A stretch of DNA of 64,000 bases from Bdellovibrionales bacterium CG10_big_fil_rev_8_21_14_0_10_45_34 (lineage in GTDB: Bacteria > Bdellovibrionota > Bdellovibrionia > Bdellovibrionales > 1-14-0-10-45-34), in contig PEZS01000008.1 in the NCBI GenBank assembly GCA_002778785.1, positions 7,207 to 71,206 of the forward strand, written 5' to 3'. Made by a program: the position numbers and the translations under genes. Under the pieces are notes generated by a model that saw only the letters and a list, made by a program, of their open reading frames with translations, was not told the origin of the DNA and searched no databases. Each line of letters begins with the position of its first letter. The first letter of the stretch is position 1. This document shows positions 9,515-19,059 of this stretch, piece by piece.

Positions 9515-10101
9515 CGCCTAAGAGCGATTGATTCGATACAATCTAACATTCGTTGCTCTACAGACTTTAGAGTGTTTGCATCAATTTGTGATTCTTGCCA
9601 CTTCATAACCGGATTAGTTAAAAATGTGGCATAATCGGACTCGCGGGGAAGCACTCCCAGTAAAGCCAAAAGCCTTACCTGAAAGTGAACTTTTAAAAGA
9701 TTCGGCTGAGTGCAACTTTCGAGTGCGATGAGTGAGTTACCTAGAAGCTGAAAAAGAGCCAATGAGTCTGAATCTTCATCTTCTGTCAACCGGTCGACAG
9801 ATTTCATAAACGCCAATGCTGTTTCAATTTGATCGAAGTTCTTACGAAGGCCTTCAAAGGCGTTCACTAGTTTAGCCTCGTTGAGCAGATGGATCTGACC
9901 TTCTCGAGAACTCTTTTTTATAACTCCATCAACCAAACAGGGTGGCTCTAGAATTCCACCCCCAAATCTCTTCACGCTTCGAGCTGCCCCGCGGGCGATC
10001 AGCGTAAGCTTTCCGTAGGATCGACTAAAAACTTTGAGTACAAAATTGGAATCGCCTTGCGAAATGCGCTTCAATACAAAAAATCTGTCGTTAAGAATCA
10101 A
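9511..10101 (-). CDS. recO: DNA repair protein RecO
   Basis: RecO loads RecA onto SSB-coated DNA and promotes annealing in the RecFOR pathway. The N-terminal OB-fold is recognisable (FVLKRISQGDSNFVLKVFSRSYGKLTLIARG, quoted here only as residues 7-37: key features are S-x-x-G-K and ARGARS-like AARSVKR). It is followed by a helical C-terminal domain. At 196 residues it is shorter than the usual 220-250 and lacks the C-terminal zinc-binding cysteines found in some RecO proteins. Its start overlaps the mgtE stop (ATGA). Confidence 0.85.
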   Translation of the reverse strand: MILNDRFFVLKRISQGDSNFVLKVFSRSYGKLTLIARGAARSVKRFGGGILEPPCLVDGVIKKSSREGQIHLLNEAKLVNAFEGLRKNFDQIETALAFMKSVDRLTEDEDSDSLALFQLLGNSLIALESCTQPNLLKVHFQVRLLALLGVLPRESDYATFLTNPVMKWQESQIDANTLKSVEQRMLDCIESIALRR

Positions 10102-11459
10102 ACGAAAGCCACTCCGTAATAGAGCCGGATTGCACCGATAAAGAGAGTCACAGAAGTGACACCTGAAACAACTGAGAGCAGCGAGATAGTGCCGACACGT
10201 GGATTTACCTTTAAAGTTGCCAACAATATAGGAAGAAGATTTCCGATAAGAGCTATGGTGATAGTTTGAACAATTGCAATGCCCGCCAAAATCTGACTAA
10301 CTTGAAGGTCACCAAACGCAAGCCAACTCGCTCCACCAAGGAGCAGAGCCAAAGTTAGACCGTTTAAGCTACTAATCCCCGTCTCTGTCAGTAAATGCTC
10401 AGAAATAACTCGTCGATGAAGCTCACCTTCTCTGATCATACTGAGCGCCACCGCCGCTGACTGAGACGCCGTAAGCTGGGCCAACCCCAAAAGCGCCGGC
10501 AGAAAGCCCAGACTCGCAAGCCAAAGTGGGCGATCCATTAAAGAAAGTAACCAATAGGCCACCAAAAAACTCAGCATACCGCCCACAAAAATTAAAGACT
10601 GCGATGGCAAACGTGAGGCGAGCTGTCCCCAAAAACTAAAGTCATCTTCAATTGAAGCGACTTGGCCCAACGCTCTTAGATCGTCTTGGGCTTCTTCGCG
10701 GATAATATCAATAACGTCATCAACCGTAATAACTCCGGCAAGTTCATTGTTTTCATCAATAACCGGAACCGACAAAAAATCGTACTTTTCAACGATTTGA
10801 GCGACTTCCTTAGCTGGCGTATCGACTCTCACTCTAATTACATCCGGTGACATGACTTCGGTAAGCTTTCGATTAGGCCTACTTAAGAGCAATTCTTTAA
10901 GGCTTAATACACCAACTAAGTTAGAATTCTTGTTAATTAAGTATATGTAGTGGGCGACTAACGAATCGGACTCATGATTCTGAATGCTTTGAATAGCGTC
11001 AGACACACTTAAGTCATCTCTCAGCGCAAGTACTTCGGTATTCATAATACCTCCCGCGCTGTCTTGAGAATAACGTAGAAGGTCTGCCACTTCTTCTTGA
11101 TCTTCTTTGACCAAGCTCTTTAAAATCGACTGCGAAAGTTCTTCGGGTAAACTTCCGATGAGGTCTGCAACGTCGTCTGTATCCATACCAGCAACAAGGG
11201 TTTGAATTTCTTCTTTAGGAAGAGTTCGCAGCACCTCCTCTTGGAGGTCTTCAGGTAGATAACTCAAAACTTCGGATCGCCGCTCCGCTGGTCCGACAAG
11301 CTTAAACGTCTGCTGACGTTCTTCAGAATCTAAAGATTCCAAAAGGCTTGCTACGTCAGCTGTATGAGCCCTGCAGACGATCTTTTCGATATTTTTAAAG
11401 GCGCCACGTCTCATTAGCTTTCTTACGCTTGAGATTAGTACCCGTGTGCGACTATCCAA
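10098..11459 (-). CDS. mgtE: Magnesium transporter MgtE
   Basis: Mg2+ channel/transporter of 453 residues. An N-terminal superhelical domain (about 20-130) contains repeated LP-E-E-L motifs. Two CBS domains follow (about 135-255; SPDVIRVRVDTPAKEVA, VPVIDENNELAGVITVDDV). The membrane domain (about 280-453) has five predicted helices, including the family-typical AVALSMIREGE segment. In characterised MgtE the N and CBS domains sense cytosolic Mg2+ and close the pore. It is translationally coupled to recO and overlaps the upstream flippase-like gene by 8 nt. Confidence 0.95.
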   Translation of the reverse strand: MDSRTRVLISSVRKLMRRGAFKNIEKIVCRAHTADVASLLESLDSEERQQTFKLVGPAERRSEVLSYLPEDLQEEVLRTLPKEEIQTLVAGMDTDDVADLIGSLPEELSQSILKSLVKEDQEEVADLLRYSQDSAGGIMNTEVLALRDDLSVSDAIQSIQNHESDSLVAHYIYLINKNSNLVGVLSLKELLLSRPNRKLTEVMSPDVIRVRVDTPAKEVAQIVEKYDFLSVPVIDENNELAGVITVDDVIDIIREEAQDDLRALGQVASIEDDFSFWGQLASRLPSQSLIFVGGMLSFLVAYWLLSLMDRPLWLASLGFLPALLGLAQLTASQSAAVALSMIREGELHRRVISEHLLTETGISSLNGLTLALLLGGASWLAFGDLQVSQILAGIAIVQTITIALIGNLLPILLATLKVNPRVGTISLLSVVSGVTSVTLFIGAIRLYYGVAFV

Positions 11460-12474
11460 CGTCTAATGCCTCTTTGGGTGAAGGAGCCTTCATTCTGAAG
11501 TAAGGAATTGCGCCGAGAGCTCCAAGAATAAATGTAATCATCTGAAAGCCAGTCACAAGATCTGCACCTATCGAAGATTGAGTGCCAAGACTCCAGTTCG
11601 TTAGAACCAAAAAAGCAGCCTGTCCAACTCCAATCCCAGCAGGAGAAATGGGAAGCGCGGTAGCAATCATACCTAGGGGCACAATAAACAATAGCTTTGA
11701 AACGTCCAACTGGGTGCCGCCATCAATAAATCGGCTCGCCCACCAAAACATCGCCATGCTAAAAAAGAGTGACCCCGAGCTCAGCAAAAGCCCTGCCACC
11801 AACGTGCGAATGTGATTTCGGAAAGCATGAAATGCATCATATATCTTTCTCATCTGCTTACCCAGTGGCAAACCTTCTAAAGCCGGTCCCACTAATCGGT
11901 TCACTCGCCTTGAAAAGGAGAGTGCCATAACAATGGAAAAACCAACAAACACGAGCAACACAGAAAAAAACAGAGTTTTCAATTCCGTCGTTTGAAAGAC
12001 GAACTCTCTATTTATAAGTAGGGCAATAAGTCCGATTAGCACCATGTTGTAGAGCCCAAGAATTCTATCTAAAATAATTGAAATCGCCCCACTGGCTCTT
12101 TTTTGAGGAAACTCCCGGATAAGGTAGTATCCCTTCATGACATCTCCGCCGACACCACCTGGCATAAAAAAATTGAAAAATGAGCCAATGAAGGTGAGCT
12201 TTATAGCGTAGAGATAGGATATGTTGATTGACTGGGCTCTTAGAAGTAATAGCCATCGATAACTATTGATACAAAAGCTCGTGCAAACGAGAGCCAGAGC
12301 AACGACCAGTGTAGTTGGGCTCAGAAGCGCACCCACATGCGAAAAGTTAAGATGGCCTTGGCTTACCATCCACGAAATCAGGCCGCCAGCAAAAGCTATC
12401 TTGAGAAGGCTTTTCACAAGAGTTGATGTGCTCGCCATACGGCGAGGTGGGGGCGTTTGACTTGAATCGATCAT
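11452..12474 (-). CDS. LPG-synthase-TM/UPF0104 flippase-like membrane protein
   Basis: Integral membrane protein of 340 residues with about eight hydrophobic helices. Family motifs are NSYRWLLLLRAQ (about 73-84), FFMPGGVGGDVMKGYYLIRE (about 115-134), a following DRILGL and a C-terminal PISPAGIGVGQAAF. The family covers the flippase half of MprF and many uncharacterised lipid or polyprenyl-linked sugar transporters; the catalytic synthase domain of MprF is absent. Location next to ugd and other surface sugar genes suggests a lipid or glycolipid translocation role (inference). Confidence 0.8.
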   Translation of the reverse strand: MIDSSQTPPPRRMASTSTLVKSLLKIAFAGGLISWMVSQGHLNFSHVGALLSPTTLVVALALVCTSFCINSYRWLLLLRAQSINISYLYAIKLTFIGSFFNFFMPGGVGGDVMKGYYLIREFPQKRASGAISIILDRILGLYNMVLIGLIALLINREFVFQTTELKTLFFSVLLVFVGFSIVMALSFSRRVNRLVGPALEGLPLGKQMRKIYDAFHAFRNHIRTLVAGLLLSSGSLFFSMAMFWWASRFIDGGTQLDVSKLLFIVPLGMIATALPISPAGIGVGQAAFLVLTNWSLGTQSSIGADLVTGFQMITFILGALGAIPYFRMKAPSPKEALDVG

Positions 12475-12520
12475 CTGATAAGTTGTACGCCCGAGTTAGG
12501 GTATTTGCCAAGGGAGCACT

Positions 12521-13828
12521 ATGAAAATCTCAGTCGTAGGAACGGGATATGTTGGTCTGGTTGCAGGGGTCTGCTTCGCCGATTCAGGGCACCAAATTAT
12601 CTGTGTCGATAAAGACCCAGACAAAATAAAAATTTTGCAAGATGGCATTAGCCCAATCTACGAGCCCGGACTAGAAGACATTATGTGGCCTGCTATCAAG
12701 GCAGAGCGCATCGCTTTTACAACAGATTTAGCATCTGCCGTACAGTCCACTCAAGTTATTTTCATCGCCGTCGGCACGCCAGAACTACCAGATGGAAGTG
12801 CGGACATGGCACCAACCATGAGTGTCGTAGACGCAATTGCTAAATGTGCGGATGCCCCCAAGTTCGTTGTTCTAAAAAGTACCGTTCCGGTAGGCACAGC
12901 TAAAAAAGTGAGTGAGAGATTCAAAAGCTTGTGCAATCACAAAATCGAGGTCATCAGCAACCCAGAGTTTCTTAAAGAGGGTGCGGCTATCGATGATTTT
13001 CTCAAACCTGACCGCATTGTCATCGGCTGTTCAAGCCCGAAGGCTGAGTCCGTCATGCGCGAAATCTATGAACCATTTGTCAAGAATGGCCATCCCATTG
13101 TTTTTATGGATAACCCCAGTGCAGAACTCACTAAGTACGCAGCAAATGCATTTTTGTCTGTAAAAATCAGTTTCATAAACGAACTTGCGAGACTTGCAGA
13201 TAAGGTGGGAGCAGACATTGTAAAGGTTAAAGAAGGTTTTACCTCTGATAGCCGAATCAATCCGGCATTCTTTTACCCAGGTATTGGCTTCGGCGGATCT
13301 TGCTTTCCTAAAGACGTAAAGGCCTTGATGAGCACCGGAGAAGCAGCCGGTGTTTCAATGAAAATCACGGCAGCCGCCGATGAGGTGAACGACTCGCAGA
13401 AGCTTTATTTGTCAGAAGTCATCCGTAAACACTACGGCAATTTAACCGGACTTCGCATTGCTGTTTGGGGGCTCAGCTTTAAACCTCGCACCGACGACGT
13501 TCGCGAGGCACCAGCCCTTCATATGATTCAGGCGTTAACACAATCTGGCGCTCACATAGTGGCGTTTGACCCTATCGCTTCCGAAAACGCCCTAAAGAGT
13601 TCTGCCGTAAAGTTCGAAGTTGCACCGACGGCAATGAGCGCACTTAAAAATGCCGACGGACTACTATTAGCCACTGAATGGAATGAGTTTCGCTCGCCAA
13701 ACTTTGACGAAATGGCAAGCAGCATGAAACAAAAAGTTATATTTGACGGAAGAAATATTTTTGACCCGGTTCGCATGAAGGAGCTCGGCTTCAAATATTA
13801 CTGCATTGGTCGTCAGGCCATCTGCTAG
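12521..13828 (+). CDS. ugd: UDP-glucose 6-dehydrogenase
   Basis: NAD-dependent oxidation of UDP-glucose to UDP-glucuronate. The Rossmann motif GTGYVG is at residues 7-12, and the catalytic cysteine is Cys261 in GFGGSCFPKDV. The C-terminal UDP-binding domain has the family segment WGLSFKPRTDDVREAPA. At 435 residues it is full length. An AGGGAG ribosome site precedes the ATG. The product is the substrate of the decarboxylase-like enzyme encoded downstream, so the two probably make UDP-xylose for a surface polysaccharide. Confidence 0.97.
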   Translation: MKISVVGTGYVGLVAGVCFADSGHQIICVDKDPDKIKILQDGISPIYEPGLEDIMWPAIKAERIAFTTDLASAVQSTQVIFIAVGTPELPDGSADMAPTMSVVDAIAKCADAPKFVVLKSTVPVGTAKKVSERFKSLCNHKIEVISNPEFLKEGAAIDDFLKPDRIVIGCSSPKAESVMREIYEPFVKNGHPIVFMDNPSAELTKYAANAFLSVKISFINELARLADKVGADIVKVKEGFTSDSRINPAFFYPGIGFGGSCFPKDVKALMSTGEAAGVSMKITAAADEVNDSQKLYLSEVIRKHYGNLTGLRIAVWGLSFKPRTDDVREAPALHMIQALTQSGAHIVAFDPIASENALKSSAVKFEVAPTAMSALKNADGLLLATEWNEFRSPNFDEMASSMKQKVIFDGRNIFDPVRMKELGFKYYCIGRQAIC

Positions 13829-13858
13829 TTGGCCACATTGATAGTTTTTAGGGTCGCA

Positions 13859-13873
13859 GCCGCCAAGGGCGGC
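13859..13873 (+). terminator. GC-rich hairpin after ugd
   Basis: GCCGCC-AAG-GGCGGC forms a perfect 6-bp stem with a 3-nt loop, 31 nt after the ugd stop. It lacks a clean T-run on either strand, so it may be a weak or factor-assisted terminator between ugd and the next gene. Confidence 0.35.
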
Positions 13874-13971
13874 CCAGTAATTCTTTACAGAAACTTTCCC
13901 TGTATGCTGCGCTAATATGGTTTATAGTGCGTGTTGGTTGGTTGAATTTGATTTCGAAAGGGCGAGTTGAG

Positions 13972-14898
13972 ATGAAAAAGAGCGCGCTTGTTGCTGGTGG
14001 TGCAGGTTTTATTGGCAGCCATCTTGTCGACCACCTTACTAAAAGGGATTATACCGTAACGGTTATCGACAATTTGGTGACCGGTCAGAGAAAAAATATT
14101 CATCACCTTCTGTCAAATGGTGTTCGACTGCTTGAAGCTGATATCAACGAGCCGCTGAATCTTTCTGAGAAGTTCGATGAGATTTACAACCTTGCTTCAC
14201 CCGCTTCGCCAGTAGACTTTGATACCATGCCGATGTTCATTCTAAAGACAGGAGTTGATGGTCACCGCAACCTCCTCGATAAAGCTAAGGCAGATGGCTC
14301 TCGCATCCTTTTTGCTAGCACCAGTGAAGTCTACGGCGATCCGCTAAAACATCCACAAGATGAAAGTTATTTTGGCAATGTTAACTGCCGCGGGCCACGC
14401 GCCTGCTACGACGAGGCCAAGCGAGTCGGTGAAACTCTCACAATGATCTATCAAAAGCACCACCAGGTAGACACACGAACCGTTCGTATTTTTAATACCT
14501 ACGGCCCTCGGATGCGATTAGATGATGGCCGCATCGTCCCGAATTTTTTTAAGCAAGCGCTCGCGGGCGAGCCACTCACAATCCATGGGGACGGCGAACA
14601 AACAAGAAGTTTTTGTTATGTCTCAGATTTGGTTGAAGGAATTTTTTTGACTATGCAGAGCGACTGCACTGAACCCATCAACTTAGGAAGCGTTTTTGAG
14701 TTTAAGGTAAAAGATTTTGCAAGTCAGGTCTTGAAACTTACAAGGTCAAGGAGCTCGCTCGAATTTCTACCAGCTAGACAGGACGATCCACTTCAGCGCC
14801 GACCTGACATATCCCGCGCGGAAACGTTGTTGGGTTGGTCACCAAAGGTAGCACTTGAGGATGGTCTTCTTAAAACACTAGAGTATTTCTCGAATTAG
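13972..14898 (+). CDS. UDP-glucuronate decarboxylase-like epimerase/dehydratase
   Basis: Short-chain dehydrogenase/reductase of the extended NAD-epimerase family, 308 residues. It shows the NAD motif GGAGFIGSH, the catalytic Tyr146 and Lys150 in CYDEAKR, and the segment GPRMRLDDGRIVPNF that is characteristic of UDP-xylose synthases. It would convert UDP-glucuronate from Ugd to UDP-xylose. The ATG at 13972 is preferred over a GTG at 13927 because it has GGGCGAG upstream and begins directly with the NAD-binding strand. Confidence 0.88.
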   Translation: MKKSALVAGGAGFIGSHLVDHLTKRDYTVTVIDNLVTGQRKNIHHLLSNGVRLLEADINEPLNLSEKFDEIYNLASPASPVDFDTMPMFILKTGVDGHRNLLDKAKADGSRILFASTSEVYGDPLKHPQDESYFGNVNCRGPRACYDEAKRVGETLTMIYQKHHQVDTRTVRIFNTYGPRMRLDDGRIVPNFFKQALAGEPLTIHGDGEQTRSFCYVSDLVEGIFLTMQSDCTEPINLGSVFEFKVKDFASQVLKLTRSRSSLEFLPARQDDPLQRRPDISRAETLLGWSPKVALEDGLLKTLEYFSN

Positions 14899-14974
14899 CT
14901 TCATCTGCTTGCACATTTGTCACATATGGCCCCTGTTGCCCACGAGAAGAAACAAACCTTCTTTTGCGATGAAA

Positions 14975-15042
14975 GATAACGCAGGAAGTCCCACAAGTGA
15001 CTCCGTACGATAACGCAGGAAGTCCCACAAGTGACTCCGTAC
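14975..15042. repeat. Tandem duplication of a 34-bp palindrome-containing repeat
   Basis: Two identical 34-bp units lie head to tail (14975-15008 and 15009-15042). The core GTCCCACAAGTGACTCC contains the dyad CAC-AA-GTG flanked by AGT/ACT. The block ends one nucleotide before the stop codon of the minus-strand sugar transferase, between convergent genes. The same core occurs twice, inverted, at 41112-41213, so this is a dispersed REP-like family. Confidence 0.9.
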
Positions 15043-15043
15043 C

Positions 15044-16438
15044 TTAGTAAGCGTTGGGAGAGATAAAGCCGCGAAAGATGGTTAGAAATAATATCTTCAA
15101 ATCAAAAACCAGTGACCAGTGAGTGATGTAGTAAATATCGTGCTGAATGCGACCCTCAAGGCTCGTGTTACCTCGAAAGCCATTGATCTGGGCCCAGCCC
15201 GTAACACCCGCCTTCACTTTGTGCCTTAACATATAGCCCGGAATTTGAGAGCGAAACTGGTCAACAAAAACAGGCCGTTCGGGCCGAGGTCCTACTAAAC
15301 TCATATTACCAACAAATACATTAAAGAACTGCGGAAGTTCATCGAGTGAGGTTTTGCGAAGCCAGCGTCCGAGTGTAGTTGTCCGCCCGTCATTTGAAGA
15401 GGCCCAGACTGCACCCGTCTTCTGCTCAGCATCCGTCACCATGCTTCGAAACTTAAGCATTTGAAACTTTACACCGTCGAGCCCCATCCTTTCTTGCTTA
15501 TAAAAAATAGGCCCTCTAGATGTGAGTTTAATCAGTAGAGGTATCAAGAGTAGCAACGGAGAAAATAAAAGTATCAGAGCAACAGATCCGCAAATATCAA
15601 AAAGTCTTTTGGCGACCGCGTTCCAGCCCACAAGCGGTGAGTTGTTGAGTGTGACGACCGGAAGACCGTCTATATCTTCGAGCTCAAATCCTAACACAGA
15701 ATATTTAAGAATGTCGGGCACTATTCTAACGTACACATGGTGAAGGGCGGCAAGCTCTAGTATCGCCTCAAGATGATTCATATCTTGATTACGTAAACAG
15801 ACGACAAGTTGATCAACGCTGCCCTTTTCTAGAAGTTTTTGTAGATCTTCAAGGCTTCCTGATGCGTCCAGCGATTGCGATTCAGTGCCAAGACGAAGCC
15901 ATCCAAAAAACTGAATCCCTAGCTCGGGGCGAGCCTGTATTCTTGCGGTAAAATTGTCGACAAGCTGACCGTCTCCGATGAGAAGGACCCACCGTTGGTT
16001 CTTCCCTTTTTTTCGCAGACCTCGAAGAATCAGGCGTACACAAACTCGAGCTCCCACGAGACCGGTTGATGCTAAAACAAGAAATAAAACCATCACTGCT
16101 CGAGACATTTCTTCGCGAGCAAAGAAATGAGTAAGAGTTGTCATAAGAACGAAAGTTAACCCAATTCCCTTTATGACAGAGAAAAACTCTCCAAACGGAT
16201 TGCTCAATCGCCAGCTTTTGTAGGCTCCCATGATTTGAAGCCCTAAATAGGTCAAAAAGAGAAGAACAAGATTCATGAACGCATATTTCGAGTAATCTTG
16301 AATTCCTGCAGGATTGAGGATTTCAATGCCGCTAGCGGAAGCTCTTAAAAAAACTGAGACCCACCAGGCCAAAGAGACAATGAGAGCGTCGGAGATTTGA
16401 AATAACAGGCGAAAGAAGCGATGATGGGTTCGAAGCAT
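15044..16438 (-). CDS. Polyprenyl-phosphate sugar-1-phosphate transferase (WcaJ/PssY type)
   Basis: Initiates assembly of an exopolysaccharide or O-unit by transferring a hexose-1-phosphate to undecaprenyl phosphate. Four to five N-terminal transmembrane helices (to about residue 130) are followed by a Rossmann-like CoA-binding region (about 150-250). The catalytic bacterial-sugar-transferase domain (about 272-464) shows FYKQERMG, KFRSM, SLDELPQ and NMSLVGPRPE. At 464 residues it has the full two-domain length. The start codon overlaps head-to-head with the divergent glycosyltransferase. Confidence 0.92.
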   Translation of the reverse strand: MLRTHHRFFRLLFQISDALIVSLAWWVSVFLRASASGIEILNPAGIQDYSKYAFMNLVLLFLTYLGLQIMGAYKSWRLSNPFGEFFSVIKGIGLTFVLMTTLTHFFAREEMSRAVMVLFLVLASTGLVGARVCVRLILRGLRKKGKNQRWVLLIGDGQLVDNFTARIQARPELGIQFFGWLRLGTESQSLDASGSLEDLQKLLEKGSVDQLVVCLRNQDMNHLEAILELAALHHVYVRIVPDILKYSVLGFELEDIDGLPVVTLNNSPLVGWNAVAKRLFDICGSVALILLFSPLLLLIPLLIKLTSRGPIFYKQERMGLDGVKFQMLKFRSMVTDAEQKTGAVWASSNDGRTTTLGRWLRKTSLDELPQFFNVFVGNMSLVGPRPERPVFVDQFRSQIPGYMLRHKVKAGVTGWAQINGFRGNTSLEGRIQHDIYYITHWSLVFDLKILFLTIFRGFISPNAY

Positions 16439-17773
16439 AAAGCGATAAAATCACAGTCTTGTGGGAAAGGAAAGACCTTGGACGCGACGCCAGCTCATGG
16501 GGCCAAAGAAGCCGAGGCAGTGGCCGACGACGCCATTCAAGACGAGGCCGCAAGTGACGAATCCTTCGCTGATAAGGCAACTGATCGCGTGGCACCATTC
16601 GACCCTCAACTCAAAGTTGCCTTAGTTCACGATTGGATCAATGGCTTTCGCGGCGGTGAGAAAGTTCTGTTAGAGCTTACCCGATTGTTTCCGGCGGCTC
16701 CGATCTATTGCTTGTTTTACAAAAAGGGCTCTTGCCACCCAGAGATTGAGTCTCACGAAATCAGACCTAGCTTTCTTAACCGTTTGCCGGGAGCAGACAA
16801 ATACTACCGCCATTTCTTACCGCTCTTTCCGCTAGCCGCTGAAACGCTGATTGATGAAAAGTATGATCTCATCGTCTCGACATCTCACGCCGTGGCTAAA
16901 TCAATTGCCACCAAGGGGGCAATCCACTGGAGCTACGTCCACTCGCCGATGCGCTATGTTTGGGATCGGTTTGATGACTACTTTGGTAAGTATCCGCTTG
17001 CGCTAAGAGAGGCGATTGTGCGGCCTATAGCTTCGGTCCTTCAGTGTTACGATGTCAAAACTGCGGGTAGAGCTGCCCACTATGTTGCTAACTCGCAGTT
17101 TATCGCACAGCGAATTCGAGTTTTTTACAATAAAACCGCCGAGGTTATTCATCCTCCGGTTGATACTATGCCTTGGCTTGAAGTCACGAGGGCACCGAAA
17201 GATCACTACTTGTTTTTTTCGGCACTAGTTCCTTATAAACAGGCGGAGATGGCAGCTCAAGCCTGCATTCAACTGAAAAAGAAATTGGTTATGATGGGGC
17301 GAGGTCCGCAAGAGAGTGAACTCAAAGAAAAGTTTGGTAAATCTGAATACATCAAATTTTTGATTTCGCCTACCGACGAGCAAATTGTCGAACAGTTTTC
17401 AACGGCACGCGCACTGTTGTTACCTGGTATAGAAGACTTTGGCATTGTGATGGCCGAGGCTATTATCGCTGGACTTCCCGTGATTGCTCCTAAAATGGGG
17501 GGTGCTTTAGACATTGTTGAAAATGGAGTGACGGGGCTACTCTTTGACTGCATGACCTCAGGCGGAGAAGCCGCTCGGCAAAGTGAGCTTTCGAATATAA
17601 AAGATTTCATTGGTCTTCATCTAACACTCGCAAAGCTGACAGAAGCTATCGAAGATTTTGAAAAGGCTCCCCTTCACATTGATAACGATACTCGTACGAA
17701 GATCGCAGAAAAGTTTGCTCCCAAGGCTTTCACGCAGAAAGTTCTGAGGTCTATTAAGAAGACTTTAAGCTAG
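16421..17773 (+). CDS. GT4-family glycosyltransferase
   Basis: GT-B fold transferase with donor-site motif EDFGIVMAEAIIAGLPVIAP (E-x7-E, about residues 340-348) followed by GGALDIV. The N-terminal acceptor domain starts near residue 65 (VALVHDWINGFRGGEKVL). Residues 1-60 are charged and low complexity and are not typical of the family. An in-frame TTG at 16478 with AAAGGAAAG upstream is a credible alternative start that would remove the 18-nt overlap with the divergent transferase gene. It likely extends the lipid-linked glycan begun by that neighbour. Confidence 0.88.
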   Translation: MMGSKHKAIKSQSCGKGKTLDATPAHGAKEAEAVADDAIQDEAASDESFADKATDRVAPFDPQLKVALVHDWINGFRGGEKVLLELTRLFPAAPIYCLFYKKGSCHPEIESHEIRPSFLNRLPGADKYYRHFLPLFPLAAETLIDEKYDLIVSTSHAVAKSIATKGAIHWSYVHSPMRYVWDRFDDYFGKYPLALREAIVRPIASVLQCYDVKTAGRAAHYVANSQFIAQRIRVFYNKTAEVIHPPVDTMPWLEVTRAPKDHYLFFSALVPYKQAEMAAQACIQLKKKLVMMGRGPQESELKEKFGKSEYIKFLISPTDEQIVEQFSTARALLLPGIEDFGIVMAEAIIAGLPVIAPKMGGALDIVENGVTGLLFDCMTSGGEAARQSELSNIKDFIGLHLTLAKLTEAIEDFEKAPLHIDNDTRTKIAEKFAPKAFTQKVLRSIKKTLS

Positions 17774-17843
17774 AGACCGAACCGTGTCTGACCAAGCCTT
17801 CAATTGCTATGAGAAATCACCCATCGAGTGATTCAAGAGCACT

Positions 17844-18377
17844 CTATTTTAGAGTCTCCGACACGGAAACTAAGCATCGCCATTTCTTGTCAGGACGTAT
17901 GCCTTCAGAAGTGCAACTAATATGAGATCCAGCATTGGAAGAGCTTGAAAAAGGATCGCCAATTTGCTTATGGTCCCACTCCTCAACGGCATTAGGATCT
18001 TCTGAGCTCATCAACTTTTCAATTTTCGCCATAGCTAATTTTAAAGGTCTTTCAGAAATCTTCTTCTCAATTTTTACAGTACCGCTACCGACACCGACCG
18101 AATTTACAACGGGCACAAATAGAGTGCACCCTTCGCCATGCCCATTTGGGTGAAATGGCGGACACTTTAATGTAAAGGGTGATCTTTTGCCATTTCCATC
18201 AAAGATCGGGTAGATTGCCATCATAGCCATTTCATCACTTGGTCTTTCTTTTGCCTCAACAATGTTTTTAGCTATATCCTTTAGGACTGGCGCAGACACT
18301 TCGTGTTGAACCGATACCAGAACTTTTGCATGAACTGTAGAAACAAAAAAGAACGTGATAAGAAAAATTACTTTCAT
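17844..18377 (-). CDS. Secreted protein of unknown function
   Basis: A 177-residue product with a clear signal peptide (MKVIFLITFFFVSTVHA). The mature part has two cysteine pairs, CPPFHPNGHGEGC in the middle and CTSEG...WRC near the C terminus. No known family is recognised. It is a monocistronic gene convergent with the glycosyltransferase; an AATCAC/GTGATT inverted repeat at 17815-17833 lies between them. Confidence 0.7.
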   Translation of the reverse strand: MKVIFLITFFFVSTVHAKVLVSVQHEVSAPVLKDIAKNIVEAKERPSDEMAMMAIYPIFDGNGKRSPFTLKCPPFHPNGHGEGCTLFVPVVNSVGVGSGTVKIEKKISERPLKLAMAKIEKLMSSEDPNAVEEWDHKQIGDPFSSSSNAGSHISCTSEGIRPDKKWRCLVSVSETLK

Positions 18378-18635
18378 AAGTACCTCTCGAGTATAGGTTA
18401 GATATTACACGATCTTGAAAAAGTCCAGTCATCTCAGAGACGTGACTAAAACCAAATCGCCGATCACGATTAGATTCGGATAGTTCGATTAGGTGACCGC
18501 TGCCAGCTCATGTAGAAGCACATGTTCAAAGGGGGCGAAATTGGTTTGTAACCGAGGGATTACAGTTATGCTTAGCTTTTTGCTAAACGGATATCAGCCA
18601 AATCTTCAAAGCCCGTTTCTCAAACTGCCGTAGAT

Positions 18636-18911
18636 TTGAATTCTACGTCAAAAGTGAAAGTACAATTTACAAAGACGCGTTCAAAAAATCAGCGATATAT
18701 TTCAGCAAGTCTCAAAGCTCATATTTGGAAGCGCGACAAGGGATGCTGTCAGAAGTGTGGAACAAATAGAAATCTTAACTTTGACCACATAAGACCCATC
18801 GCCTACGGGGGAGTGTCAGAATCTCATAATCTCAGACTTCTATGCTTTTCGTGCAATGGACGCCAGTGGGTAAGAAACTCCTCTAGTCGCTTGAAAGATA
18901 TCTCTAGGTAA
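18636..18911 (+). CDS. Small HNH endonuclease-domain protein
   Basis: A 91-residue protein with an HNH fold of the zinc-ribbon type: Cys38-x2-Cys41, Asp50-His51, Asn65 and Cys70-x2-Cys73. The order is as in McrA-like HNH nucleases. The first usable start is TTG; an in-frame GTG at 18654 is also possible. In Bdellovibrio-like genomes this domain usually sits at the C terminus of a longer protein, so this may be a truncated gene or a solo domain. It is flanked 3' by palindromic repeats, consistent with an accessory locus. Confidence 0.65.
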   Translation: MNSTSKVKVQFTKTRSKNQRYISASLKAHIWKRDKGCCQKCGTNRNLNFDHIRPIAYGGVSESHNLRLLCFSCNGRQWVRNSSSRLKDISR

Positions 18912-18915
18912 AAAA

Positions 18916-19035
18916 AGAGCTAAAGCGTTCAAAAGGGTGCAGATGCAAGAGCGCAGATATAAAATTTCCCAGAGGCGTAGTACCTCTACGTCGAAGAGAA
19001 ATTTTATAGCGAGCACGAAGCAAATGTGCCCTTTT
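18916..19035. repeat. Copy 1 of a 120-bp dispersed repeat
   Basis: This 120-bp block is over 90% identical to 19119-19238, 203 nt downstream. It contains internal inverted halves TAAAATTTC and GAAATTTTA around a central GGCGTAG/CTACGTC hairpin. It begins 5 nt after the HNH gene stop codon. Confidence 0.9.
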
Positions 19036-19059
19036 TCATCGACTCAAGTGTGCTAAAAA

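Noticed and set aside
14975-15042. CRISPR array
   Set aside because: Only two units in direct contact with no spacers, and the unit recurs elsewhere as an inverted pair.
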